NCBI GenBank assembly: GCA_958510825.1
Contig: OY294045.1
Coordinates: 97,462,988-97,526,987 of the forward strand
Origin: Brachypterus glaber
Taxonomy: Eukaryota; Arthropoda; Insecta; Coleoptera; Kateretidae
Length of the DNA: 64,000 nt
Direction of reading: 5' to 3'
The position numbers and the translations under genes are program-made. Position 1 is the stretch's first letter. Every line of letters starts with the position of its first letter. The notes beneath the pieces were generated by a model that ran no database searches, was not told the origin of the DNA, and saw only the letters and a list, made by a program, of their open reading frames with translations. Positions 54,057 to 63,444 of the stretch are shown piece by piece.

Positions 54057-54642
54057 TAAGTATAATAACTGTTCACGTGTATTAGCTCATATTTTACTAC
54101 CGAATACTTTATAGGTACTCATAACCAAGTTAAAACAACACATACTCACGCTTACTTTCTTTCAAAAGATTAAATCATTTCTTAGATAAATGGGCCGTAA
54201 GTTATTATTAATAGAAATTAAGGATGTAAATAATTAATTCATTTTGTAATACCTAGATATTATTACAAATTATTTTAATTAGCATAATGTTTATTTTAAT
54301 AGAACTTTATCGGTATTTAATTGAGACCTTAAGTTAGATCTAGAATACTAGCACGCATCGCTACAATTTATTGCTTCATTTAATATAATTGTGTAAAAGG
54401 CGTAAAACCAGGACAAAATAAGTTGTTATTACCTGAAATTATAACAATTATGATTTGTAATGAATTATCCAGCTTTAATTAAAATGAACTTAATATAACC
54501 TGAATTATTAAATTCAGTCAGGGCCTACTGGTATCTTTCTCCCCGCGCATGTGGCTCTTTAAAATCCTTGACGTTTTATATGGAAAAGTTTTCCCGAAAA
54601 ATTAATTACATTTATGAAAGCATAATAAAATCTAATAAACAT
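54057..54642. other. Unassigned sequence
   Basis: AAATTCAGTCAGGGCCTACT near 54508 recurs at 55330 on the far side of family F copy 4. Confidence 0.35.
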
Positions 54643-55327
54643 AACTAGATGAAACGTTGCAAGCACCCTGTCAAAACATTGACACTATTGTACACTAGAG
54701 CCATCTAGTTTGCAAATTTCAAACTGGGTGTTTTGTTTGATTTTAAATTCTGTATCTTTAAAACATTATATTTTAGCAAAAAACTGTATATAACATTTTT
54801 TATAGGGCTTAAAAAGAGCTTTTATTTAAAATATAATTTTTTGAAATCGTATTTATATGTGAGATATGCTAAAAAAACCTTTTACTGCTTTAAACGCCAA
54901 TATCTCGAAAACAATGCGTTTTAGGAAAACGTTGTTTATAACATTTTTTGACCAATTTAAAATTATCTTTTATATAAGTGCGAAATTAACCAAATACAAT
55001 AATAATTGCCTTAGTTATAAACAAAAAACGCTAAAAATAGGAGTTTTACTCTATTTTTACCCCCTTACTCCCAATCCTTTACCCCCAAAATCTAATCAGC
55101 TCTTCGGAATATGATATGCAAAAAACCGCAAGTCGATATCTCATGTAGAAATGGAGTTAGAGAGTTTACAACCAGACAGATAGACAGACGGACCCAAAAA
55201 TTTTTTTTACTGATTTTGACTCATAATGGTCTAAAACGTCGAGAAATGTGAAAAAAACGTGGTCAAAGATTTTGACTTCGGCGAAGATTTCAATACATCG
55301 GCACTCTTAGTAGCACTAAGTGCCGAT
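54643..55327 (+). mobile_element. Family F repeat, copy 4
   Basis: AACTAGATGAAACGTTGCAA to CACTAAGTGCCGAT. Full length; the CAGA tract is short (near 55175). Confidence 0.7.
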
Positions 55328-55354
55328 TAATAAATTAAATTCAGTCAGGGCCTA

Positions 55355-55425
55355 TTGGTAGAAGAAGAAGAAGAAGAAGAAGAAGAAGAAGAAGAAGAAG
55401 AAGAAGAAGAAGAAGAAGAAGAAAG
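55355..55425 (+). repeat. (GAA)n microsatellite
   Basis: About 22 GAA units after TCAGTCAGGGCCTATTGGTA. The glutamate run it encodes on paper is not a gene. Confidence 0.95.
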
Positions 55426-55566
55426 AAAGGCGAAAGAGAAATTTAAAGAAGGCAGAAATCAAGAGAAAATGATAATTAAAAAACTTTATTTACTTTTTAA
55501 TCTGCTATGGAAATTCTATATAGCAAAAAACAATGTTAAGCTGGTATTTGGAATGCTTCTTAGATA

Positions 55567-56109
55567 GTTTTTCTATTTTGCGACTCTTATAAGCTCATAA
55601 TCACATGCATTTTGCGTGTTCTCATAGGCCCATAAGAGGTCTCTACTTTTTTTTCTTTTGGGTTGGCAACAGACAAAAGTCTATCTCTTGACGTTTGCCG
55701 TGCAATTGTGAACGTCGCGACGTTTAAAGTTTAATTTTCTACAAAATTTTGTGTTTAGGTTATGTTTTACGGTGTTAAAATTGTGGCTTGGTTACTTGAA
55801 GTGGAAAAGAGAAGAAATGACTATAAAATATATCAAAATAATATTCGTTCTTAGAATTTTAAACATGGCGGTAACTGTAATGCCAATTCGAAACAAAAAT
55901 CCCTAAATCAGTCATCAATTTAAATGTAAGTTTTTTAAAATTTTAGAGCAAAATAGAAAAAATTGTATAAAGCACTTGTTTCATAACACTTTTTTAGCGC
56001 ACTAGTACTTTAGAAAAATCACCGCAAGCTGCTCGTTTTCTTAACTTGTACTCGTGCGCTAAAAACGTATGTTTTGAAACTAGTAGATACTTAAATATAC
56101 TATTAAATT
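55567..56109. mobile_element. Nested-palindrome element G2, copy 2
   Basis: Collinear with 19574-20093 at about 88% identity. Both fold-prone ends are present (TTTTAGCGCACTAGTACTTT with GTACTCGTGCGCTAAAAA). Confidence 0.7.
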
Positions 56110-56202
56110 TTCAGATAGATCTATAGAGAATTTTATGAAATGTTGGCCACAGAAACATCTTTGAAGCAACAGCATTAATCTAAGATCAATCATTGCAATG
56201 CT

Positions 56203-56417
56203 TATGGTCCGTTTCATCAAGCAAGATAGTAAATTAAAAATCGCACAGTGAATATATTTACAACAGGATTGAATAGTATATGTTTGTGTATAGGATATAG
56301 TTATGTTTTATAAAATAAACTAAGCAGTATATTCGCACACCCAAAATTCGAATCTGCTTTGAAAATATTCACTGTGCGATTTTTTATTTATTATCTTGCT
56401 TAATGAAACAGACCATA
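56203..56417. mobile_element. MITE B, copy 5, with visible empty site
   Basis: TATGGTCCGTTTCATCAAGC to AATGAAACAGACCATA. The second copy of the duplicated unit (62186-62205) lacks it and shows the undisturbed GCAATGCTTAATAAAG, so the insertion added the element with a TA duplication. Confidence 0.8.
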
Positions 56418-56432
56418 GTTAAAGTTCAATAA

Positions 56433-56735
56433 TTACACAGGCAGACGAAAAAGAAAAGATCTTGTCCACGAGACAACACAAGCATTTCTATACGTTTTGG
56501 GGGTCGCTGAATTCGAATGTGGGGTTTGTTTGACTCGGTCAGATCGTGTTTCGTTCCTTACCTCAAAAAAGTAAGGAATGATGAAACACTTTTTATCACT
56601 TTTTTGAGTTTAGCAACAAAATGCAAGCTGACCAATTTAAACCAACTCCGGATTCAGATTCAGCAACCCCAAAAAACGTATAGAAATATTTGTCTCGTCT
56701 GGGGCCAACACCTTTTTCTTTCGTGGTCCAGTGCA
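56433..56735. mobile_element. Foldback element (superfamily)
   Basis: ATTACACAGGCAGACGAAAA; inner CTATACGTTTTGGGGGTCGC and TGAATTCGAATGTGGGG, mirrored in the right arm (AACGTATAGAAATATTTGTC). Confidence 0.75.
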
Positions 56736-56804
56736 CAGGCACACGAAAATGAAAATTTTATGAAATGTTGGTCACAGAAACATCTTTGAAGCAGCAGCAT
56801 TGAT

Positions 56805-57564
56805 AAGATAAGATAAGATAAGATATATTTATTTCCACAGACTTTTACAAGTATCGGATATTGTCAAAATTCAATATTTAATATTAAAAAAAACACATAT
56901 ATAAAATATAATATAAAATGCATAAGTAACTACCTGATATGTTACAAGAGACATACTGTGACATACATATAAGACTTAATAAAAAAAAAAGATATTATGA
57001 ACACTGGTAATTTTGAAAATTAAATTGAAAGAATTCGTTAGTGTTATAAAAAGGATTACTAAGAAAAAATGATTTTAGCTTACTTTTTAATTGAGACAAA
57101 AGTCCAAGGTCACTCCTAATAACTTAAAGGAGTCTAGCACTGGGATGGTTTTATTAGAGCACTTTGCTAAAATACTCTGATTTCTAGTTTTAGTAGAAAA
57201 CTGCACAATAGCTGATTTGCTAGGGTTTAATATAAGAAAATTTAGGCGGCACCATTCTTCCATTGCATTAATTAGCGATTGGATTAAGTTATGATCATGT
57301 CTACATACTATTGAAGTATCATCAGCATATTGCAGAAGAAAGAAAAATCTTGGATCAGCATTATTACATAGATACTCTAACAAATCATTGCTAAAAATTA
57401 AAAATAGTAATGGAGAAAGTATTCCCCCTTGAGGTGTGCCCCTTTTAACTCTTAGGTACTCTGATTTATATTTTAAATGTCCATCTACTAATTCTACATA
57501 TTGTTCTCTGTTTTCTAGGTATGATTTTATCCATTCTAGCGGAGGCCCTATTATACCATATCGA
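56805..57564 (-). pseudogene. Older CR1-like LINE on the - strand, 3' part
   Basis: The (GATAAG)n run at 56802-56825 is the complement of the LINE's TATCTT tail. The - strand frame 57561-57087 encodes part of the reverse transcriptase: RYGIIGPPLEWIKSYL, RGTPQGGILSPLLFLIF, then the catalytic YADDTSI. After LLGVTLDFC an internal deletion joins the domain to the usual C-terminus in another frame (LKSFFLSNPFYNTNEFF). The 5' part of the same copy continues at 61857-62165 beyond the inserted TIR element. Confidence 0.8.
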
Positions 57565-57673
57565 CACTCCCAAGCAACAAGGACGTAACTCAAGTTAGAC
57601 CCATTTTGAGTTATACTCATAGGTAAACGCCTTGAAAAAAGACACACCTGGTGGTACTACTATCTAAGGCAAC

Positions 57674-58594
57674 ATGGCCTTTACAGAAGAAGATTGTGCT
57701 AACGAACTTAAAAACTTAAATAAGCAAGTTTTAGTGGATATATTGTCCAAACAGTGCATCCCGGAAAATGTGCCGACTAGTGCAGAATTACGGAAATACT
57801 TAGAACGCGGTTTTAGCAAGACTAAAGGTAAAAATGTGCCAGAATCGAACTCTAACCTAAAAAGTGACATCGAAATAATAAACTTAAAAAATGAGTTAAA
57901 AGTGTACAAAATTGAACAGGACTACTCAAAACAATTAATAAACAATCTGCAAAAAACTGTAAGTGATAAAGAATGCATAATTTCACTGCTAAATCAAGAG
58001 AAATCAACAGGCGAAAGCCGCAACGTTGCCGGACCCAGCAAACAGTCGGTCCATCAAGTAATTTCTAGTAAAAATGATAGTACACGGAAAAAAAATATTG
58101 CAAAAGAGGATACGAAAAAAAATTCAGTTTCTTCTATCGAAAAAGACCAACGACAAAAAATGGATGATATAATAAATCTAGCGAATGACCAAACTGACAC
58201 GGAAGGTTTCCAATTTCCACGTAAAAGTAACATAAACAGAAATAAAACTGTCAAAAATAATACAAATTATAAAAAAAATGAAGTAATTATTGGAAACTCC
58301 CAAGATGCAGAATCCGCTGAAGACACAACGATGGTATCTGTTCCTAGGAAATACTGGCTTTTTGTCAGTAGATACCACAAATCTTACAATGTGGAAAATC
58401 TTAGAAAATACCTTGCTAAAAAAATTCCTGAAAGTACATCTGTCATATGCGAAAAGGTTGACTACAGCAATGATTACAACTCTTTCAAAGTTGGAGTTGA
58501 TATAACTCTAAAAGATAAAATAAGCAACTGCTCTATCTGGCCAAATGGAATAGAGGTTAGAAAATTTCTTTTTCGAAAAAAAAACCGAAATTAA
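57674..58594 (+). CDS. Younger CR1-like LINE, ORF1 protein (306 aa)
   Basis: Intact frame from MAFTEEDCANELKNLNKQ. Residues about 70-115 are predicted coiled coil (LKNELKVYKIEQDYSKQL), followed by a long polar lysine/serine-rich linker. The C-terminal part, from KYWLFVSRYHKSYNVENL through GIEVRKFLFRKK, looks like the RNA-binding fold typical of ORF1 in CR1/Daphne-type LINEs. I see no CCHC zinc knuckle. Family role: binds element RNA in the RNP. Translation would end at a TAA immediately before ORF2, whose frame begins in the same few bases, after an A9 run. The start fits: ATG in the context GCAACATGG. Confidence 0.75.
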   Translation: MAFTEEDCANELKNLNKQVLVDILSKQCIPENVPTSAELRKYLERGFSKTKGKNVPESNSNLKSDIEIINLKNELKVYKIEQDYSKQLINNLQKTVSDKECIISLLNQEKSTGESRNVAGPSKQSVHQVISSKNDSTRKKNIAKEDTKKNSVSSIEKDQRQKMDDIINLANDQTDTEGFQFPRKSNINRNKTVKNNTNYKKNEVIIGNSQDAESAEDTTMVSVPRKYWLFVSRYHKSYNVENLRKYLAKKIPESTSVICEKVDYSNDYNSFKVGVDITLKDKISNCSIWPNGIEVRKFLFRKKNRN

Positions 58595-58595
58595 C

Positions 58596-59276
58596 TTGAC
58601 TTCTATGAACATTCAAAGTATGCGATCCAAACTAAATGCAATTGAAGTTATTCTTGAGACTGATGACGTAGATATTTTTTGTATATGCGAAACAAGACTA
58701 AAGCCTTTCGAAGCTGAACTACTGAATTTTAATGGATACAGCGTAGCATCCCAACAGTGCCGTCCGTCGGGATATGGAGGGGTAGCAATTGTTCACAAAA
58801 ATAATATTTTAATGAAAGAAGTTAAATTTAAAACGAAATCAATAGAACAAGTATTTGAATATTGCGCATGTTCCTTTGTTCTTGGAGGAAAAAAGTATGT
58901 ACTTATTTCCATGTATCATTCTCCCAAAAACAATGATGAATTTTTTTTAGCTTGCTTAGAGAGGTTACTTGCCGAGGTGAGTGGTTATGATTTTCTAATC
59001 CTCGCTGGGGACTTTAATTTGAATATACACAATCTAAATAATTTAAGTAGAATATCACGTGATTTTCTAGACACTTTATATTCTTTTAACTTAAAGCCCA
59101 ATATTACAAGTAGTCCAACTAGGGTAGTGGGTTCGTCTGCTACTACGATTGATAACATTTTCACAAATTTTAAGCCCTCGTCGGTGGACGTTTTCGAAAC
59201 AGGTCTATCAGACCATTTGACTTGCCAAATTAAGTTTCCTTATATTGTGTCAAAAAAAAATTTCAAAATAAAATAA
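58596..59276 (+). CDS. Younger LINE, ORF2 endonuclease part (AP-like)
   Basis: Reads TSMNIQSMRSKLNAIE, then ICETRLK (metal-binding glutamate), YGGVAIVHK, SMYHSP, LAGDFNLN, SSATTIDNIFTN and the final GLSDHLTCQI with the catalytic SDH. These are all the landmarks of the AP-type endonuclease that nicks target DNA in non-LTR retrotransposition. The first ATG is at 58605; upstream codons in the frame (KTEINL) overlap the end of ORF1. A stop at 59274 comes just after an A9 run (59252-59260), beyond which the same protein continues in the -1 frame as the reverse transcriptase. So ORF2 is split by a one-base slip or a programmed shift. Confidence 0.85.
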   Translation: MTSMNIQSMRSKLNAIEVILETDDVDIFCICETRLKPFEAELLNFNGYSVASQQCRPSGYGGVAIVHKNNILMKEVKFKTKSIEQVFEYCACSFVLGGKKYVLISMYHSPKNNDEFFLACLERLLAEVSGYDFLILAGDFNLNIHNLNNLSRISRDFLDTLYSFNLKPNITSSPTRVVGSSATTIDNIFTNFKPSSVDVFETGLSDHLTCQIKFPYIVSKKNFKIK

Positions 59277-59350
59277 AAAATGAATCTTGGGAACAGATAT
59301 ACCAATCACATGATACCAATACTGCATTTGAAAGATTTTACAATATATTT

Positions 59351-61378
59351 ATGAATAATTTCGATCTGGCATTTCCCATAGAAAATATATCATGCAAAAA
59401 CAAAAACAAAAAATACTGGATTACACCAGAGATAAGCGGTCTGTCAATGGAATTAAAAAAATTAAATTGGCTAAAAAAACAGATAAATTCGGACGATATT
59501 AATATAAAATATAAAAAATGTAGGTATAAATTAAATAGTACAGTCAACGCAGCGAAATTTAATCAGAACGACAGCATAATAAAGAATTCTAAAAATCCGT
59601 CAAAGGCAGTATGGAGTATAATTCGTGAAAAAAACTCAAATTCAAAAAACAGTACTAAAAATATTACACTTCAAACTGTTGACAAAAAAGTGACAGATCC
59701 AAAGGAGATATCAAACGTTTTTAATAAAAATTTTTTAAACGCTTCCCCTGATAATAAAAACTACGATCTACCCAAAACAAAACATACCAAAAAATCAATA
59801 TTTTTAGACCCGTCTACAAATAATGAAATACTTTCTGCTTTATTTGACATATCAAAAAAATCATCTGCGGGTGCCGATGAAGTTCCCTGCAACTTATTAA
59901 GAGAAGTTGGTGCCTTTTTGACGGAGCCCCTAAAATATATTCTAGACCTCTCGTTAAGCGAAGGCCAATTTCCTGAAAGTTTAAAATTATCACGAGTAAT
60001 ACCCATATATAAAAAGGGATGCAGCACGGACCCCAAAAACTATCGACCCGTCTCAACCCTTTCAGTTTTTTCAAAATTTTTCGAAAAAGTTTTTTACAAT
60101 AGAATGACAAACTTTTTAATAGAAATCAATTTTTTTAGCAGTAGCCAACATGGTTTTATTAAAGGAAAATCTACCGAGACAGCAATTTTTGACGCTTTGA
60201 TGAAAATTCTTGAGGGACTAGATCGGGGTAAATCGGTAATTGGGGTCTACTTTGATCTATCAAAGGCGTTTGACTTAGTATGTCACAAAAAACTTTTGCA
60301 AAAACTATATAATATAGGTTTTCGGGGAGTGGCCTTAAACTGGCTTAAGACATTTCTCTCTGGACGTAGACAATATGTTGAGATTAGAGGGAAAAATGGA
60401 AGTATTTTAAATTATAAATTCTGTTCTGAAGAAAATGAAGTTAGGTGTGGAACCCCACAAGGCTCTATTCTTTCTCCATTACTTTTCCTTATTTTTTGTA
60501 ATGATTTGCAAGAGTACGTAAAAATAAGTGAAAATGTCAAAATTACCCAATTTGCTGACGACACGTCTATAATAGTTATAGGAACAAATTTAAAAGAATG
60601 TGTAGAACTGGCAAACTTAGTAGTGGAAAGAATGGTCAAGTGGTGTTCCATAAATGGACTTCTACTTAACCACGATAAAACCCACCTAATTTATTATCAA
60701 ACACAAATGAATACAGGAAATATATGTAGCCCACTTGTTAAGTTAGATGGAAAATCAATTAAAAAGGACTACGAGACAAAATTGTTGGGCACGACCCTGT
60801 CCCAAAACTGTGTATGGAGCTCCCACATTGACTCTATCTTTAAAAAGATGTGTAGTGCAAAGTTTGCACTTGCCAACTTGAAAGATACAGTCAGTGTTGG
60901 CTCCCTACTTCTTTTTTACAACGCTTACGTATACTCTAGACTTTCTTATTCAATCATTTTTTGGGGTAGTTCTAGTGATGTCGAAAGACTTTTTCTTTTA
61001 CAGAAAAAAATTGTTAGAATAATTTGTGGGGCTGACTATTTTAGTCACTGTCGTCCGCTTTTCAAAAAATGCGGAGTAATGACCGTGTATTCTATTTACT
61101 TCTATAAACTTTGTGTATACGTAAAACATAACTCTTTAAACTTTGTAAAAAATAACCAGATTTATAGAGTTATGACAACTCGCCACGGCAATGAATTCTC
61201 GATTCCAGTACACCGCACTGCCTTGTATGAAAAGGGACCTCGATTCATGGGAATACGTGCATATAATAGTCTGCCACCGAGCATAAAGGACATTCAAAAC
61301 ATAAACAGTTTTAAAAATCAACTAAAATTATATCTTACTGAAAAAACTCTATACAGTATAAATGAGTATTTTTTGTGA
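59351..61378 (+). CDS. Younger LINE, ORF2 reverse transcriptase part (675 aa from first ATG)
   Basis: The frame is already open upstream of this ATG (WEQIYQSHDTNTAFERF), supporting continuity with the endonuclease. Landmarks: KNYRPVSTLSVFSKFFE, QHGFIKGKST, YFDLSKAFD (about residue 300), GTPQGSILSPLLFLIF (about 367), and the catalytic FADDTSI (about 400). Then LLGTTLSQN and the CR1-type C-terminus RHGNEFSIPVHRTALYEKGP and YNSLPPSIKDI. Uninterrupted to TGA, so the enzyme part looks intact. Followed by about 170 bases of 3' UTR with AATAAA-like text and the (TATCT)n tail. Confidence 0.9.
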   Translation: MNNFDLAFPIENISCKNKNKKYWITPEISGLSMELKKLNWLKKQINSDDINIKYKKCRYKLNSTVNAAKFNQNDSIIKNSKNPSKAVWSIIREKNSNSKNSTKNITLQTVDKKVTDPKEISNVFNKNFLNASPDNKNYDLPKTKHTKKSIFLDPSTNNEILSALFDISKKSSAGADEVPCNLLREVGAFLTEPLKYILDLSLSEGQFPESLKLSRVIPIYKKGCSTDPKNYRPVSTLSVFSKFFEKVFYNRMTNFLIEINFFSSSQHGFIKGKSTETAIFDALMKILEGLDRGKSVIGVYFDLSKAFDLVCHKKLLQKLYNIGFRGVALNWLKTFLSGRRQYVEIRGKNGSILNYKFCSEENEVRCGTPQGSILSPLLFLIFCNDLQEYVKISENVKITQFADDTSIIVIGTNLKECVELANLVVERMVKWCSINGLLLNHDKTHLIYYQTQMNTGNICSPLVKLDGKSIKKDYETKLLGTTLSQNCVWSSHIDSIFKKMCSAKFALANLKDTVSVGSLLLFYNAYVYSRLSYSIIFWGSSSDVERLFLLQKKIVRIICGADYFSHCRPLFKKCGVMTVYSIYFYKLCVYVKHNSLNFVKNNQIYRVMTTRHGNEFSIPVHRTALYEKGPRFMGIRAYNSLPPSIKDIQNINSFKNQLKLYLTEKTLYSINEYFL

Positions 61379-61578
61379 ACAATTGCGGTTTTTTTTTCAT
61401 ATATTTTTTACATGAAAATGCTCTTTTGTAATTTTGTAATTTTTAATTATTTTTTTTTATTTGTTTGTTATTATTAATTTATTTATTATTATCTGACATG
61501 TCCATAGACCTATACTATATGTATTTTGTTGTCTCTAAAGGATTAATAAACTATCTTATCTTATCTTATCTTATCTTA
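61379..61578 (+). repeat. Younger LINE, 3' UTR and (ATCTT)n tail
   Basis: AT-rich UTR ending GATTAATAAACTATCTTATC and four to five more CTTAT units. The - strand LINE at 56805 has the same tail type, so both belong to one clade. Confidence 0.8.
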
Positions 61579-61856
61579 CTCAGATTTCTCCACAGGCCAT
61601 TTTAACCAAAATTTTACCTAAAAACACTAAAGTAAAAAATTTTAAACTTGAATATTATCAGAAACAAACAATAAATAAACAATAAATACTTATACAGTTA
61701 AATAGAGAATTTTATAAGCTTTCAAATGACGTATCGCATGTCTTCCTTTTCCACTTCAATCATTTACCCACCCTTAAATAACAAAAAAAAATATTTTAGA
61801 AATTTAGCTGTCGTGAAAAATGACAATATATGAGTTACCGGTTTGTTGCTTGGGGG

Positions 61857-62165
61857 TATCGATATGACTCTAGTTTAGCGATTAGAATTTTATAATCTAT
61901 AACATCAAAAGCAGCCGTAAGGTCAAAAAATATGGCTGTTGTTAAACTTTTTTTATCAATGCAGTCTATAATATAAGAGATTACCTTAAATAGGGCTTTT
62001 GTTGTACTATATCCAGTTCTGAAACCATAATGAGATTTTGATAATAGTAAATATTTTTTAAAATACTCTGTGATTCTATTTAGCATTATTTTATCTATTA
62101 TTTTAGCAAAAAATGAGAGATTTGAAATTTGACGATAGTTTCCCAATGATTCTTTGTCTCCCTTT
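61857..62165 (-). pseudogene. Older CR1-like LINE on the - strand, 5' part
   Basis: From KKGDKESLGNYRQISNLSFF (5' truncated here) through HYGFRTGYSTTKALFKV to FFDLTAAFDVIDYKILI and KLESYRY, where the TIR element breaks in. The TTGAT at 62166-62170 matches TTGAT at 56800-56804 and is the probable target duplication of the original insertion, restored as GCATTGATCTAAGATC when both are joined. Confidence 0.8.
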
Positions 62166-62210
62166 TTGATCTAAGATCAATTATTGCAATGCTTAATAAA
62201 GTTCAATAAT

Positions 62211-62508
62211 TACACAGGCACACGAAAAAAAAAAGGTCTTTTCCACCAGACGAGACAACCATTTCCATACTTTTTTGAGGTCGCTGAATCCGAATCCGGG
62301 GTTAGTTAGACTCGATCAGATCGTAATTCGTTAATAAATTCAAAAAAGTTATGAAAGTTGATACATTTTATCACTTTTTTGAGGTTAGGGACGAAATGCT
62401 ATCTGACCGAGCCAAACCAACTCCGGATTTGAATTCAGCGACCCCCAAAACGTATAGAAATGTTTGTCTCTTCTGGTGGAAAAGAACTTTTTTTGTGTGC
62501 CTGTGTTA
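62211..62508. mobile_element. Foldback element (superfamily)
   Basis: TACACAGGCACACG then A11; right end mirrored (GTGTGCCTGTGTTA). Inner CCATACTTTTTTGAGGTCGC and TGAATCCGAATCCGGGG. It occupies the same place in the second duplicated unit as 56433-56735 in the first, so both descend from one insertion before the duplication. Confidence 0.8.
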
Positions 62509-62661
62509 TTATAGATTACACGAATCAACAAAAAATTTTTTGTTCTTTGTCCTAAAGTTTATATTATGATTTTTCGATTCATTATGCACAAAAACGAAAA
62601 GAAAATACCTTCTTTTGGTTTAAAGTTTGCTTTTGTGATAGTTGTGGTAATAATACTCATT

Positions 62662-62955
62662 AATAACAAAGCTGAAAACTACGAAAAGTTAATTGAAAAT
62701 ATGCTTAAAAATTTTAAGGCCATGGGCTGCAGGATGTCATTAAAAGTACATATGCTCCATGCTCATTTAGATAAATTTAAAAACAACATGGGAGCGTATT
62801 CAGAAGAGCAAGGAGAACGTTTTCATCAGGACATTATGGACTTCGAACAACGTTATCAAGGCCAATACAATGAAAACATGATGGGAGACTATATCTGGGG
62901 ATTATTGAGAGAAAGTACTTATGAACATAAAAGAAAGAGTAAGAGTGTACTTTAA
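62662..62955 (+). pseudogene. Conserved transposon-associated protein, C-terminal fragment
   Basis: About 97 residues: NNKAENYEKLIENMLKNFKA, then GCRMSLKVHMLHAHLDKF, then EEQGERFHQDIMDFEQRYQG, NMMGDYIWGLLRE and a basic HKRKSKS tail. The run KxHxLHxHLDxFxxNxGxxSEEQGERFHQD followed by RYQG and NMMxDYxW is, from memory, shared by many uncharacterised and element-derived proteins in arthropods. Their histidine-rich core suggests a metal-dependent or nuclease-like function, but I do not know it. The frame runs on 32 codons upstream in hydrophobic, low-complexity text that does not look part of the protein, so the 5' end is lost or lies in another exon. Confidence 0.6.
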
Positions 62956-63440
62956 AAGTATTTTCCACTTTTTTGTAAGCTATTTTGATAGTAAAACTTA
63001 TTAAAAATGATAAACAAATTGATTTAGATGGTACTATCTTCCAATAAAAAATAATACCACAGATTTTGAAAAATATCGTTCAATCGGTCTTCTAAATACA
63101 AAAGCAAACTTTTTTATGCCATATAATTTTTTTTCGTGTAATTAGGACCTAACCTATCGAAATTTTATACTTTAGTCAAAGTCAAATTTTGTGTTGACCC
63201 GTGTTATAGAATATAATCATAAAAAACAAAGTTTTTCAATAATTAAATATCAGGATGTTATTTTTATTATCTAAGGAAGTTTCCAATTAAAGGCTGCCTT
63301 GAATGAGAATCTGAAAGATAATAATATTACAAAATGATAAAATAGTTCCGGAAGTACAGAGGTTTAAATATTGTGTAATTCCTGATATAATATTCAAAGA
63401 GATCTTTTATACATTTTAAAATTATTTTGAAGTAAGTAAG
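62956..63440. other. Unassigned AT-rich sequence
   Basis: No feature recognised. Confidence 0.3.
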
Positions 63441-63444
63441 GTAA

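Larger units (their letters stand above)
56128..56735 (+). repeat. Duplicated unit, first copy
   Basis: Contains ATTTTATGAAATGTTGGCCA, GCATTAATCTAAGATCAATC and the foldback at 56433. The second copy starts at 56751 and, beyond the LINE nest, resumes at 62166. A tandem duplication of roughly 390 bases before later insertions. Confidence 0.65.
57565..61856. mobile_element. TIR element inserted in the older LINE and carrying a younger LINE
   Basis: Inverted ends CTCCCAAGCAACAA (57567) and CCCCCAAGCAACAA (read inward from 61856), followed in both by CGTAACTCA-like text. Flanked by TATCGA (57559-57564 and 61857-61862), possibly 8 bases as TATCGAYA. Joining the outer flanks restores the older LINE reading LESYRYGIIGPP. 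The element's own sequence is the left 60-100 bases and about 280 bases at the right (61578-61856). The latter includes GAGAATTTTATAAGC and AAATGACGTATCGCATG, resembling the inside of family E. Confidence 0.75.

Noticed and set aside
54508..55354. Target-site duplication of about 25 bases around family F copy 4 (TTCAGTCAGGGCCTAYTGGTA)
   Set aside because: The repeats lie about 110 bases away from the left border of the element and no other family F copy has such flanks; more likely two copies of another repeat.
55355..55567. + strand frame beginning with a poly-glutamate run
   Set aside because: A GAA microsatellite followed by AT-rich sequence without protein similarity.
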